Translations under genes and position numbers: made by a program
DNA from: Oscillospiraceae bacterium
Lineage (GTDB): Bacteria; Bacillota_A; Clostridia; Oscillospirales; WRJC01
Reading direction: 5' to 3'
Assembly: GCA_009785015.1 (NCBI GenBank)
Contig: WQXD01000001.1
Coordinates: 1 to 49,132, forward strand
Length of the DNA stretch: 49,132 nucleotides
Notes under the pieces: model-generated
Seen by the model: the letters and a program-made list of their open reading frames with translations, nothing else
What the model was told of the DNA's origin: nothing
The model's database searches: none
In this document: positions 7,485 to 17,480 of the stretch, piece by piece
How positions within the stretch are numbered: position 1 is the first letter of the stretch
How the letters are laid out: every line of letters begins with the position of its first letter

Positions 7485-9014
7485 ATGCGTATGAAAATAA
7501 AAAAGAAATATGCCGTTATGATATGCTCGATATTGGCAATCGGTATACTGCTTGTTTCATCATGTCAAACGGATTCGGGCAAAAATAATGATGTCGTAAA
7601 TAGTAACGCTGCCGACGGCAACGGTGAATCCCCCGCCATATCCGCGGAGGCGGCATCTGAACAGCGCTTGGAACCGGATTTGCCGCCCGGAGATTTCGGG
7701 GGCATGGAAATAACGCTCCTTGGCAGAGCGTTTGAACCCGGAATGACCGTGAAGCATTTCAGCGAGACCGGGAGTGCAGAGGAAAACGGCGAAATAATGA
7801 ATGATGCAATATACAGAAGAAACGCAAAAATCGAAGAACAATATAATGTAAATATCAAAGGAATAATATCCGGCGACAAAGGCTCGCTGTCAAGCGACAT
7901 AAAGAAAAGTATCAATGCGGGAGACGATGCTTTCGATGCGGCCTTTGCGAGTATAGGCGACGCGTCGGGCCTTTCGCAGAACGGCTTTCTCGCCGACCTG
8001 AAAAAAGTGCCGAATTTGGATTTAGCCAAGCCCTGGTGGGACCAGAGGGCCGTAAACAGTCTGTCAGTCGGCGGCAAACTATTTTTCACGCTCGGGGATA
8101 TAACCCCGTGGGCCGATCCGTTTACCTGGATTGTCGTCGTAAACAAAGAACTGATCCGGCAATATGCGCTTGACAGTCCATATGAGCTTGTCAGAAACAA
8201 CAACTGGACATTTGACACATTTTATGAATATTGCGCCGCGGTGTCGGGCGACACGAACGGCGACGGTATCATAAACGAATTCGACAGGCACGGAGTTATG
8301 TCGGCGAGGGAAAATTATGTTTTTCAATTTATCGCCGGGGGAGAGAGCTTGGTGAAAAAAGATTCGGACGACCTGCCGTATTTAGCCGTCAATAACGACC
8401 GGGCGGTGAATGTCGCCCAAAAGATATTCGATATGATGTCCGATAAAAACGCGACTCTGCTTGTCGAAGATTACTCTTCCGGGTATTCGGACCCGTGGTT
8501 TGAAGTGCTGCGCGCCCAATTCAGAAACGGCAACGGATTGTTTTATATGGGCGGACTTGAACAGATGTGCATATTCAGGGATTTGGAAACTGAAATCGGC
8601 ATATTGCCAATGCCTAAATATGATTCCGGCCAAAATGGATATTATCATATTATAAACACATACTGGGCGTCTTCTTTGGCGGTCCCCGTGACAAACAACA
8701 GATTGGATGAAACCGGGTTTATACTCGAAGCGCTATGCGCCGAGAGCAGATATACGGTAAGGCCGGCGTTTTATGACTATACGCTGACAAGAAAAATGAT
8801 GCGTGACGAAGATTCCGTAGAAATGCTCGACATTGTATTATCCTCGCGCTCATATGATCTCGGAATGATATACAACTGGGGCGACGTGACCGGTATTTTC
8901 TCAAACATGCTCGGCAGGCAGGCTTTTACTTTCAGTTCCGACATTGAAAAGAAAAAAGACTCGATAGACAAGCAAATCAACAAAGCTATAGATAATTTTA
9001 TGCAGAATAATTAG
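7485..9014 (+). CDS. Extracellular solute (sugar)-binding lipoprotein
   Basis: A 509-aa family-1-like solute-binding lipoprotein. Residues 1-27 form a lipoprotein signal ending in lipobox VSSC with Cys27, followed by a low-complexity tether and a periplasmic-binding-protein fold (for example VLRAQFRNGNGLFYMGGLEQM and EIGILPMPKYDSGQNGYYH, typical of carbohydrate-binding proteins). It would capture an oligosaccharide for an ABC importer, but no permease or ATPase gene is nearby, so it is an orphan in this window. GGAGGAG lies 8 nt before the ATG. The subtilase gene starts 54 nt downstream and may be co-transcribed. Confidence 0.8.
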   Translation: MRMKIKKKYAVMICSILAIGILLVSSCQTDSGKNNDVVNSNAADGNGESPAISAEAASEQRLEPDLPPGDFGGMEITLLGRAFEPGMTVKHFSETGSAEENGEIMNDAIYRRNAKIEEQYNVNIKGIISGDKGSLSSDIKKSINAGDDAFDAAFASIGDASGLSQNGFLADLKKVPNLDLAKPWWDQRAVNSLSVGGKLFFTLGDITPWADPFTWIVVVNKELIRQYALDSPYELVRNNNWTFDTFYEYCAAVSGDTNGDGIINEFDRHGVMSARENYVFQFIAGGESLVKKDSDDLPYLAVNNDRAVNVAQKIFDMMSDKNATLLVEDYSSGYSDPWFEVLRAQFRNGNGLFYMGGLEQMCIFRDLETEIGILPMPKYDSGQNGYYHIINTYWASSLAVPVTNNRLDETGFILEALCAESRYTVRPAFYDYTLTRKMMRDEDSVEMLDIVLSSRSYDLGMIYNWGDVTGIFSNMLGRQAFTFSSDIEKKKDSIDKQINKAIDNFMQNN

Positions 9015-9068
9015 ATTTGGTATGTGTGCCGCGAGATTGGCGGGATTATTGAAAGGAGGCTTTTTGAT

Positions 9069-10016
9069 TTGCGGAAAACAAGAATCGCAGCTCTGCTGCT
9101 CGCCGTTATTTTGATTGCGGCGTCACCGGCTGCCGCGTATGGCGGCGGGCTCAACGGCTGGGCTTATGACGCGATAGAATTTACAGCCGAAAAAATGACA
9201 AAAGAAATAAAAATCGCGCTGATTGACACGGGCGTAAGCACAAAGCGGCTGAACCCGGAATTGGTCGAGCCGGGCAAAAATTACGTGTTTGAAGGCTCGA
9301 ATACGGAAGATTTGAACGGGCACGGGACCCGCGTCGCCTCGCTGATACTCGGCTGCGCCGATGAAAAGGGCAGTTTGCCCCCGCTCGCCGGCAACGTCAG
9401 AATAATCCCGCTGGTCTATTACTCGCATTACGCTTCGGGCGTGCCCAAAAACGGCGGCGTCGGAGCGATATGCGCGGCGATTTATGACGCCGTCGATTTG
9501 TACGGCTGCAGGGTGATAAATATAAGTTCCGGCGTTGCGGCCCCGGACGACCGGCTTGCGGCGGCGGTCAAATACGCCGAAGAACACGATATTATTGTCG
9601 TTTCGGCCGTGGGCAACGATAATATACGGTCGCCGGGGAAAAAATATTATCCGGCGGCTTATGATACGGTGGTCGGGGTCGGCGCGGCGAACGAAAAATT
9701 GGAGCCGTCCGCGTTTTCACAGCAAAACGACGGCATGATAATTTACGCCCCGGGCGAAAATCTGAGCGTCGTATCCATAAAAAACAGCAGAGTTTTTGAA
9801 ACGGTGAGCGGCACTTCATACGCGACCGCTTTTGTTTGCGCGCTCGCGGCGAATATGCTTGCCCGATATCCCGGAATGACGCCGGAGCAATTCAGGTCTG
9901 CGCTGACAAATTCATGCGCCGCCGACGGCAAAACCGCAATTGTCAGCTTCAGGAACGCGTTTGACTTTTATGAAAAAACTATACAAAATCAAAAAGAGGA
10001 AAAAAAGCATGAGTAA
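9069..10016 (+). CDS. Subtilisin-family (S8) secreted serine protease
   Basis: A 315-aa secreted subtilase. AGGAGG at 9054-9059 is followed after 9 nt by an in-frame TTG (9069), giving an N-terminus MRKTRIAALLLAV that begins a clean signal peptide (cleavage after ASPAAA). An in-frame ATG at 9024 would put 15 charged residues before the signal and has no ribosome binding site. Catalytic residues are Asp53 (IALIDTG), His85 (NGHGTRVAS) and Ser250 (SGTSYAT), with oxyanion Asn183 (SAVGND). There is no obvious long propeptide and no C-terminal anchor. The stop overlaps the start of the 2484-aa protein by 8 bp, so the protease and the giant surface protein are probably translationally coupled; it may mature or shed those proteins (inference). 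Confidence 0.88.
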   Translation: MRKTRIAALLLAVILIAASPAAAYGGGLNGWAYDAIEFTAEKMTKEIKIALIDTGVSTKRLNPELVEPGKNYVFEGSNTEDLNGHGTRVASLILGCADEKGSLPPLAGNVRIIPLVYYSHYASGVPKNGGVGAICAAIYDAVDLYGCRVINISSGVAAPDDRLAAAVKYAEEHDIIVVSAVGNDNIRSPGKKYYPAAYDTVVGVGAANEKLEPSAFSQQNDGMIIYAPGENLSVVSIKNSRVFETVSGTSYATAFVCALAANMLARYPGMTPEQFRSALTNSCAADGKTAIVSFRNAFDFYEKTIQNQKEEKKHE

Positions 10017-13000
10017 CATGAGTAAATCGAGAAAAAAAATATCGCTGACAGTGACGCTGGCGATGATACTGCCGCTGATACTGCCGTTGTTTTTCGCGAC
10101 GCCCGTCGGGGCGGCGGACATCACGCTTTACAGCCCCGCCACTTTGGCTTTGCCGGTCCTGAACAAAAAAATGCTCGAATCCGGCGGCGTATACAACAAA
10201 TATGTAAAATGCGACGGCAAATATAATCTGATCGGGACGTTTGGCTATGGAGTCGATCCTTTGAATCTCAGCTATACGATGAAAGCGGACGTGCGCTCGC
10301 AGAGAATGCAGTACTCGACTGTAATTGTCACGGATCCGACCCTTGAACAGTTGAGGTTGGACGGTCAGCTCTCGGCAAATTTGCGGGCGTCGCTCACCAA
10401 TGATTATCACACAAATGCCATCAACCACTTCGGCAACCATGTCACCTCGACGCAGCAAGCCGCCGTCTATCAGGACTTAAATTACAGGGACGGGCTTTTT
10501 ATCGTTCTCAGAGAGCTCAAAAACGGCGACGCGACATATTCTTTGGGCGATTATGACCCCATAGAGAAAACGGGCTTTTACAAGCTCGGGTCAGCCGACC
10601 ACCCGCAAAAGCAATACAGCTATTTGTATTTTAAGTCGCAGATCGCCACCGGCTGCGGTCACAGCTGCGGCACGACCAAGCTCGAAAGACCGGCTTTCGC
10701 CCTCGCCGATACGGTCGAGCCGAAGATCAAAAATATTTACACGTCGGCGTCGGCCGACTGCGCCGCTCCGGGGAAGACCGATTTTAATTTTGCCGATATA
10801 GGCAGTAAAATCTATTTTCACGTACAGTTCAGCGAATACATACGCTTTTCAGACAACAGCGCGAATCATTCGGATTTGAAGCTGAGAATAAATATCGCCT
10901 CTGTCGAATCAAACCAGTCCGACGGGACCATAGAAGCGAACCTGATTTCGCTGCAGGACAAATACATGACTTTCGAATATGCCATCCCGGCCGATTTCGG
11001 CGGACGCGCCGTCAATCACTTTATCAGCGGCTACGCGGGGATTTTTGACGGCTCCGGAAAGAACTGCCTGAACGGCGGCGAGAACGCCTTTGAACTCGTG
11101 CTGATAAATTCGCCGATCGAAGCCGGAGAGCTCGGGGGATACGGGCTGACCAGATCTCCCTCGCTCATCACGGATTTGGTCGGCAATCCAATTGCCGAGA
11201 GGGCGAGCGATTCGCAAAGCGTTTCCGCCGTCTTTACCCCTGCTGTAAGAACCTATCTTGATACCGTCATCCCCGTCGTCGAATCGGTCGATATGGACGT
11301 CATCAGCAAAGGCGCCGTTATTTCCGCGCCGGCTGAAAACGGCCGGACCGTGCGCTCGCATATCGCGCCGGGAGATTCTTTCAGGTTTACGGTGACTTTT
11401 TCGGAGGAATTAAAAAACGTCGCCGCCGCCGGCTTCACTGCGGGATTAAACATAACAGACGGCGGAAGCCCCGTCGAGGCTAAGGGCGCCAGGATAAATG
11501 AATTGGTCACGCCCAATAAATCCGACAAGACCCAGGTGATATTCGAGCTGTCGGTGGTGGGGGATACATGGGTTCCGGCAAGCGGTTATATAAAGATGAT
11601 GTCGCTGACTTACAACGGAACCTTAACGGACCTGCGCGGCAACCTGTATAATCAGGCTGCGGAGATTTCGGACGATAAAATCGTCAAAAAGTTTTATGTC
11701 GACGTGGGCAAGCCGAACGTCACGACAAGCCTGACTCCTTCCGGCGGCGTTTACGCGCCGGAAAAAAACATCGGTGAAACCGGCTTCATATTCCCCTTCC
11801 AAATGTCTGACGACGCCCTGAATGCCGGCGGGATCATCGGCGTCGGGGACGTCGCCCTGACAGGCAAGTTCTATTATGAAGCAAACGGCGATTATCAATG
11901 GTTTCATTATTATGTGGGCACGGACAAAACGCCTCCCGAGGCAAGTAAATTGATCTACGGCAAAACCTTTAATCAAACCTATTCGGAAGCGGTGGATTAC
12001 GGCAACCGTTTTATCCAGATGTCCGAAGCGGAATTGTACCTGCATGTGATTTTCCCCGAGGGCACCGATTTGGACAGCGTGACGCAAGGCGCGAAACTGC
12101 GCTTTGAGGTCTTGGACAATGCGGGCAATTCGGGCTCCGCCACTTTCCCGCTGGACGAAAATGTGATCGGCCAGGTCGCGGACCGCTTCGGACCGGGTTT
12201 TGCGCTGACAGGCGAAGACACGGACCCGTCAGCGGGAACAATGACCGTAACCGTCGATGTAAGCGATATAAACAAGGTAAACGCGACGGAGATATATTAT
12301 TGTTTTTCCGGCTCGCCGATAAGCGATCCCTCTTCGATCACCGAATGGATTCAATGCAATGCGGGCAATACCGACCCCGGCACGGACAGCGAAACAATAA
12401 GGCTGACATTGACAAAAACCGGCCAGCCGCCGGACGGCGCCAATGTTTACCTGTATTTGAAAGCGCAGGACTGCGCCGCCGTGAAAAATAAGTCCTATTC
12501 GCAGGGGTTTTATTTCAATAAGGATCTCCGGCTGCCCCTGTACGACAGACTCTCCTCCACACAGTACGGCTCCGCCGTGCACGAAGGTCTCTGCGAGCAG
12601 CCTTTGGTGTACATAACAAGGCTTCGCGACCCGGTTTCCTACACCTCCATCGGCGACAGGAGATCGGCCGACGCGCTGTTCGTCGTTTCCGACCCGGACG
12701 ACGATTCGGGCTGCAGCTATTTCGCCCTCGGCAAAGGCAACTTCAGCGACGTGAGTATGACGGCATCAGGCTTGACATGGTACAAAGGCATACTCGCCGA
12801 AAGCATACAAACGGGGAGCGCGATTTCGTTCACGGATGTTTTTGCAGCCGGCGCCGCGGGAGAATTGCCCGATTTGCTGAGCGGGAATTATTACGGTCAT
12901 GTGAACGTGAAACTGCTCATCGGCTATGACGGCACAGACCCTTCGAGCGGTTCGGTTTCGTTCGAAGACGACAGATTTGAAGAGCGTGAATTTAATTTTA

Positions 13001-16000
13001 TGTGCGCGGGAAACGCGGGCAGAGCCGTGCATGGGGTGAGCCTTGCCTTTGACGATCCCCTGAATTGGCAGTCGGAAGCCGACTGGGACCCGAACATAGA
13101 TGCGCCGCAAAATTGTATCGACAGTTTGTCCGGTTATACATTTACCGTCGATATTTCCAATCTGCTCATGCCCGGCTGGAATATCGCCGACCTGAACCTC
13201 AATTCGTCATATATCTGGGTAGGGCGTTCCCCCGGACTTTCCGATATTGTGTACAGTTCCAATCTCGACGGCGCGCCGGGGTCCGTGTTCCGGTTCTCCA
13301 TCAACGAGCCCTACAACCCCTATGCCAATTCGGATTATATGGTTCGGGTTTCCCTCGTATCAAAAACCACGGGGAAAACCGATGTATATAATTACGTGAT
13401 ACCGATGAAAGTTTCCCCGAATACCCCAATGGCCGGATTGTCCCGCATCACAAGCTCCTCAACTGTCATAAACCCCGCCATAACCGGACAAATCCCCTCC
13501 GGCGCGCAATACCGGGACGACTTTATCTTCGACGGCAGAGCCGCTTATTACGGGCACGACACGGCAAATAATAATACAAATTCATATACCGAACCCGTTT
13601 CTGCCATGATCGGCGCCTGGTCTGACGAAAATTTCGCCCGGACAAACAAAATCGCCTTCACAAAAGTGCCCGGCGCCGAAAAAGCGTTCGTCAAAGTCTG
13701 GAACGCCACCGACGAAATGCAGGACAAATCGGGCAGGGCCGCCGCGCGCTGGATTGCCTTGGACCAGAACAGCGGCGCGGGGGAATATATTGTCTTTGTG
13801 GGAGGAAGCTATGACGACAACAGCGGAAAATGCGTCCCCGTGAATGAGGGGGAAAATATCATCGCTTATGAAATCATGTATGAAAACGGAATTGTCAAAT
13901 CGGGGGTCATATCGTTGTATGTGGACAATTCCGCCCCCGCTTTTGATCTGACGGTAACCGAACCCGCCGATAAAACCGTTCCGGCCGGCTCCGCCGATAT
14001 TGCCATATCTGTGGCTTTGCGGGACTCTGCCGATTCTGCGGCATATTATTACGACCCTGTGATTTATACGGGCTCTTCGGGTTATTCCCGCTTCGGGATA
14101 CACACAGAGCTCACGGAAAATGTTTACGCCGCCGGAAAAAACGGCGTACATTGGTTTTACGTGAAAGACTCGGCGGGAAATATAACTCTGAAAAGCATTG
14201 AAATAAAGACCGAAGATTTCACAATTGACAGCGCCGCGCCCGCGGTGAGCGGGAGCGCGGCTGCAGATGGCAATATGTTTGAGCTCAACTACACGCTGAC
14301 GGATTCCGATATTTTTAACGGAATAGAGCTGATTTTCAACTATAATCCCGAATACGCCGAACGCCTGGGGCTTGACGATGGGGGCGCGATTTTCAACATC
14401 CCCGCTTTTGACGGCGATTCTTACTCGTGGGAAGCCGATACTCCGGTTGCCCACGGAATCTACGAGATCTATATTACCCGCTTTGGCAATCAGTATAATA
14501 TCAGGCTTCGCGGCGTGTACAAGCACGACGAGACAAAGTTGGAATCGGCCGCCGAAGCGGTCACCTTCACCCTCGGCGCGAAGGACCGGGCCGGCAACGT
14601 GGGAACGCTGTCATTGGATATGACGCTTGCAAATACCAAACCGGCAATCTACCGCTGGCCTGGCAGAGGCGGCACATGGATGGCAATAACTGCGCAGTTT
14701 ACCGCCCCCGTGGCAAACGTGACGCCGTTTACAGAGCCGCCAAACGGAAAATATTCAACCGACGGCCCCTATTTCGGGATATACCGCGACGGAGCATATG
14801 ATATAAGTTTTACCGACGTGTTCGGGACTGCGTATATCCAGAGCTTCGACATACCTTTCAACGACCGCTATTTCTTCGGCGGCGGCGGATATGACTACGG
14901 TTTGGATATCAGCTATTCAACCGATCCGATAACGGGCAAAATATACTGTACCATCGGCGCGGTGGACGACCGGGTATTTTTCAATGTGTATCAATACGCG
15001 CCAAAAACACCCGTATCCGGATTGCCCGGAGTTATCCCCGGACCCTTTGATTTGTCCGAGCCCTGCGTAAAAACTTTTGAAGTCGACCCCGACAAAGATA
15101 TATACGTCGATTTTTACGATATGCAGCGGCGTTACACAGACAACCAGTGGAGCCGGTATCTGTGGGGCAGAATCGGCAGCATCAACGGCGCCAAGCCGAA
15201 AGTCGAAGTAAAATGGTACTATGAGGAAACCGCATCCGACCGGCCTCCCGCAGGCGGCGAAACGACCGGCGGCGTCCGCGCGTTTTTGAGCAGCGACCGC
15301 GCCGTCACCGGAATAAACGGCAAAAACACTTCTTTCACTTTCGTTTACGGCGGGGAGGAGAGCTATACTTTCGAATATACCGACGCAGCCGGCAACACGG
15401 GAAGCCTTACGGTCAATCTGCCCCTGAAGATAATTCTGCCCGCCGTCGATTTGGGCGATGCCGACGCCCCGGACTATATCATGACGGTATTCGGCAAAAC
15501 AGCCGTCAGAATGACGGAGCTTGATTCGTACCACAACGCCGCCGATCAGCGCGCCCCGCAGGATGTTTTCACGGGGCTGCCCTGGACGCAGGGATATTTG
15601 TTGAATTTTGACATAATAGACGCAAGCCCCGCGAGATTGTTTATACGAGCGCCAAACAGCGGCGGCGCTTTTGATTTCGCGGATTCAAGCGCTTCGATAA
15701 ACGGCGTTGCGGTTCGCGGCAACCAGATAACGGTGAGCGACCCCGACGCGGAATTTGAAGTTGTTTTAATCGACCGGCAAAATAATAACGTGACAATAGC
15801 TTTTGGCAAAAGCCTGTGGAAAATGGACTTTACAGCGCCCTCTGCAACCGTGGAGATAATACAGACCGGATTCAACGAAGCGACGGCTTATGTACTGCTC
15901 ACCGACAACAACCCCCCTCCCAATGAGCTGAAGCTGCTGTATCCGCCGGGGCTTGCGCCGAATGCGCAAGGCAAATACGTCATCGTATTCGACGAAAACA

Positions 16001-17463
16001 AATCAATCAATTTGCGTTTCGCCGATGAAGCGGGCAATGAGGGAATATATCTTCTCAATGTGTCTTCGATAGACGACAGGATTCCTTCCATATCAAACGA
16101 AGGCGTCACATGGTCGCCGTTCTTTATCGATTCCGCGGGCAGGGGCGACCCGACCAAACCGCCGGGACGCGCGGTAAACAGCGACGTTGCGGCGACAGTC
16201 AGATTTAATATGCCGATAACCGATGCAGAGGTGACCTCGCCGCTCGCCCCTGCCCCAAATGTGACCCTTGCCCCGAATCTGAGCAGTGTAGTGATAACTT
16301 TCCACGACCACGCGGCCCAAAAAATCACGATAAAATACACCGGTCAAAACGGAAGGGAGAATACGGCGGTTATCGATATCGGCGGCACCGAAATTGACAA
16401 GACCCCGCCGGGTGCGGCCGTTGCGGTCACTGGAGACCATTCGGCTTCGGCAACCGCGACGGTGACAGTGACCCCTGATGAAGATGTATATATAAATACC
16501 GGCGGCAGCACGGTTTACGGCCCGGCTAAACCGTTTGAAATAAAAATAAGCAAACGGGGCGCGTATTTTTGGCAGTTGGTCGATATGGCGGGCAATATCT
16601 CGCGGGTTGAAGCGAAGATAGAAAATATCGACGAAGAGCCGCCGCTTGTACTGCTTTATGACCTTCCCGAACCGGGCATTTGGACAAAAGGTCCGGTTAT
16701 TTTCAAAGCGGTCATGAACAAAGCGGGCACAATCAGCTTCGGCGGCGCCGATTACACGGTCACAGCTCCCGTGGATGCGAACATGAACCAAAGAATCGAC
16801 CCGGACGAATACGTCCCTGTCACGCTCACCATAACCAAAAACGGCAATTACTCCGTGACGGGCAAGGACAGCACGGGCAAAACGACCGTCGTTTATATCT
16901 CAATCAACTGCATCGACGACACGCCTCCCAAATTGGCCTTCAAGTCATCGGCCGTATCCGTTTTGGAAAGCGCCGGCCCGGCAGAAGTATGGGCGCTCTT
17001 AAACGACCCGGCGGGCTACAGCGCAAGCGACAACAACCCCGGCAACATCAGCGTGACGATTACAAACTATACCCAAGCGTCGCTGCCGGCGAAACCCGGG
17101 AATTATACTGTGGAATATATGGCAAAAGACGGCGCGGGCAACGAAAAAAGAGTAAACCGGACGCTTAAAGTGATTTCGCTCGACGACGTGGCGGTTATGC
17201 TGAACGGAGTTATGACTTACAGCGAAGATATAGCGATCTTGGACAGCGTCAATGTCAAAATGGAAATCGCGAGTTTGCCCGAGGGCATAGGCGAGCCGTA
17301 TAAAGTATATCTCCGCTCCGGGCGCTGGACGGCCGCCCAGATGAAGACCGGCGGCGATTTGATCGCGGGTACCGATTTCACCGTGAGCAAAAACAAAATT
17401 TACACCCTGTGCATAATAACGCAGAGCCGCGGAACATATTTAACCTACCTATATGTGGAGTAA
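10009..17463 (+). CDS. Giant secreted protein with repeated bacterial Ig-like domains (2484 aa)
   Basis: A very large exported protein. The ATG at 10009 has AGAGGA 9 nt upstream and gives an N-terminus with basic residues followed by the hydrophobic signal SLTVTLAMILPLILPLFFAT. The body is built of Ig-like/cadherin-like beta units: the strand signature D-x-AGN recurs at about residues 702, 1386, 1526, 1793, 2006, 2192 and 2375, and inter-domain turns such as DKTPPGA, DEEPPLV and DDTPPKL mark borders. No LPxTG motif, SLH domain, C-terminal membrane helix or enzyme motif was found, so retention at the surface must depend on something else, perhaps the SLH protein encoded 17 nt downstream. It is probably an adhesin or surface-layer scaffold; function unknown. 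Composition is GC-richer than the pst region, like its neighbour. Confidence 0.8.
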   Translation: MSNMSKSRKKISLTVTLAMILPLILPLFFATPVGAADITLYSPATLALPVLNKKMLESGGVYNKYVKCDGKYNLIGTFGYGVDPLNLSYTMKADVRSQRMQYSTVIVTDPTLEQLRLDGQLSANLRASLTNDYHTNAINHFGNHVTSTQQAAVYQDLNYRDGLFIVLRELKNGDATYSLGDYDPIEKTGFYKLGSADHPQKQYSYLYFKSQIATGCGHSCGTTKLERPAFALADTVEPKIKNIYTSASADCAAPGKTDFNFADIGSKIYFHVQFSEYIRFSDNSANHSDLKLRINIASVESNQSDGTIEANLISLQDKYMTFEYAIPADFGGRAVNHFISGYAGIFDGSGKNCLNGGENAFELVLINSPIEAGELGGYGLTRSPSLITDLVGNPIAERASDSQSVSAVFTPAVRTYLDTVIPVVESVDMDVISKGAVISAPAENGRTVRSHIAPGDSFRFTVTFSEELKNVAAAGFTAGLNITDGGSPVEAKGARINELVTPNKSDKTQVIFELSVVGDTWVPASGYIKMMSLTYNGTLTDLRGNLYNQAAEISDDKIVKKFYVDVGKPNVTTSLTPSGGVYAPEKNIGETGFIFPFQMSDDALNAGGIIGVGDVALTGKFYYEANGDYQWFHYYVGTDKTPPEASKLIYGKTFNQTYSEAVDYGNRFIQMSEAELYLHVIFPEGTDLDSVTQGAKLRFEVLDNAGNSGSATFPLDENVIGQVADRFGPGFALTGEDTDPSAGTMTVTVDVSDINKVNATEIYYCFSGSPISDPSSITEWIQCNAGNTDPGTDSETIRLTLTKTGQPPDGANVYLYLKAQDCAAVKNKSYSQGFYFNKDLRLPLYDRLSSTQYGSAVHEGLCEQPLVYITRLRDPVSYTSIGDRRSADALFVVSDPDDDSGCSYFALGKGNFSDVSMTASGLTWYKGILAESIQTGSAISFTDVFAAGAAGELPDLLSGNYYGHVNVKLLIGYDGTDPSSGSVSFEDDRFEEREFNFMCAGNAGRAVHGVSLAFDDPLNWQSEADWDPNIDAPQNCIDSLSGYTFTVDISNLLMPGWNIADLNLNSSYIWVGRSPGLSDIVYSSNLDGAPGSVFRFSINEPYNPYANSDYMVRVSLVSKTTGKTDVYNYVIPMKVSPNTPMAGLSRITSSSTVINPAITGQIPSGAQYRDDFIFDGRAAYYGHDTANNNTNSYTEPVSAMIGAWSDENFARTNKIAFTKVPGAEKAFVKVWNATDEMQDKSGRAAARWIALDQNSGAGEYIVFVGGSYDDNSGKCVPVNEGENIIAYEIMYENGIVKSGVISLYVDNSAPAFDLTVTEPADKTVPAGSADIAISVALRDSADSAAYYYDPVIYTGSSGYSRFGIHTELTENVYAAGKNGVHWFYVKDSAGNITLKSIEIKTEDFTIDSAAPAVSGSAAADGNMFELNYTLTDSDIFNGIELIFNYNPEYAERLGLDDGGAIFNIPAFDGDSYSWEADTPVAHGIYEIYITRFGNQYNIRLRGVYKHDETKLESAAEAVTFTLGAKDRAGNVGTLSLDMTLANTKPAIYRWPGRGGTWMAITAQFTAPVANVTPFTEPPNGKYSTDGPYFGIYRDGAYDISFTDVFGTAYIQSFDIPFNDRYFFGGGGYDYGLDISYSTDPITGKIYCTIGAVDDRVFFNVYQYAPKTPVSGLPGVIPGPFDLSEPCVKTFEVDPDKDIYVDFYDMQRRYTDNQWSRYLWGRIGSINGAKPKVEVKWYYEETASDRPPAGGETTGGVRAFLSSDRAVTGINGKNTSFTFVYGGEESYTFEYTDAAGNTGSLTVNLPLKIILPAVDLGDADAPDYIMTVFGKTAVRMTELDSYHNAADQRAPQDVFTGLPWTQGYLLNFDIIDASPARLFIRAPNSGGAFDFADSSASINGVAVRGNQITVSDPDAEFEVVLIDRQNNNVTIAFGKSLWKMDFTAPSATVEIIQTGFNEATAYVLLTDNNPPPNELKLLYPPGLAPNAQGKYVIVFDENKSINLRFADEAGNEGIYLLNVSSIDDRIPSISNEGVTWSPFFIDSAGRGDPTKPPGRAVNSDVAATVRFNMPITDAEVTSPLAPAPNVTLAPNLSSVVITFHDHAAQKITIKYTGQNGRENTAVIDIGGTEIDKTPPGAAVAVTGDHSASATATVTVTPDEDVYINTGGSTVYGPAKPFEIKISKRGAYFWQLVDMAGNISRVEAKIENIDEEPPLVLLYDLPEPGIWTKGPVIFKAVMNKAGTISFGGADYTVTAPVDANMNQRIDPDEYVPVTLTITKNGNYSVTGKDSTGKTTVVYISINCIDDTPPKLAFKSSAVSVLESAGPAEVWALLNDPAGYSASDNNPGNISVTITNYTQASLPAKPGNYTVEYMAKDGAGNEKRVNRTLKVISLDDVAVMLNGVMTYSEDIAILDSVNVKMEIASLPEGIGEPYKVYLRSGRWTAAQMKTGGDLIAGTDFTVSKNKIYTLCIITQSRGTYLTYLYVE

Positions 17464-17480
17464 AGAAATTTGAGGTGCAG

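Noticed and set aside
13582..14526. Long open frames antisense to the giant surface protein, and similar ones elsewhere (for example 20223-21290, 28617-29435, 37157-38125)
   Set aside because: They are mirror frames of GC-rich coding sequence, without ribosome binding sites, recognisable motifs or plausible composition.
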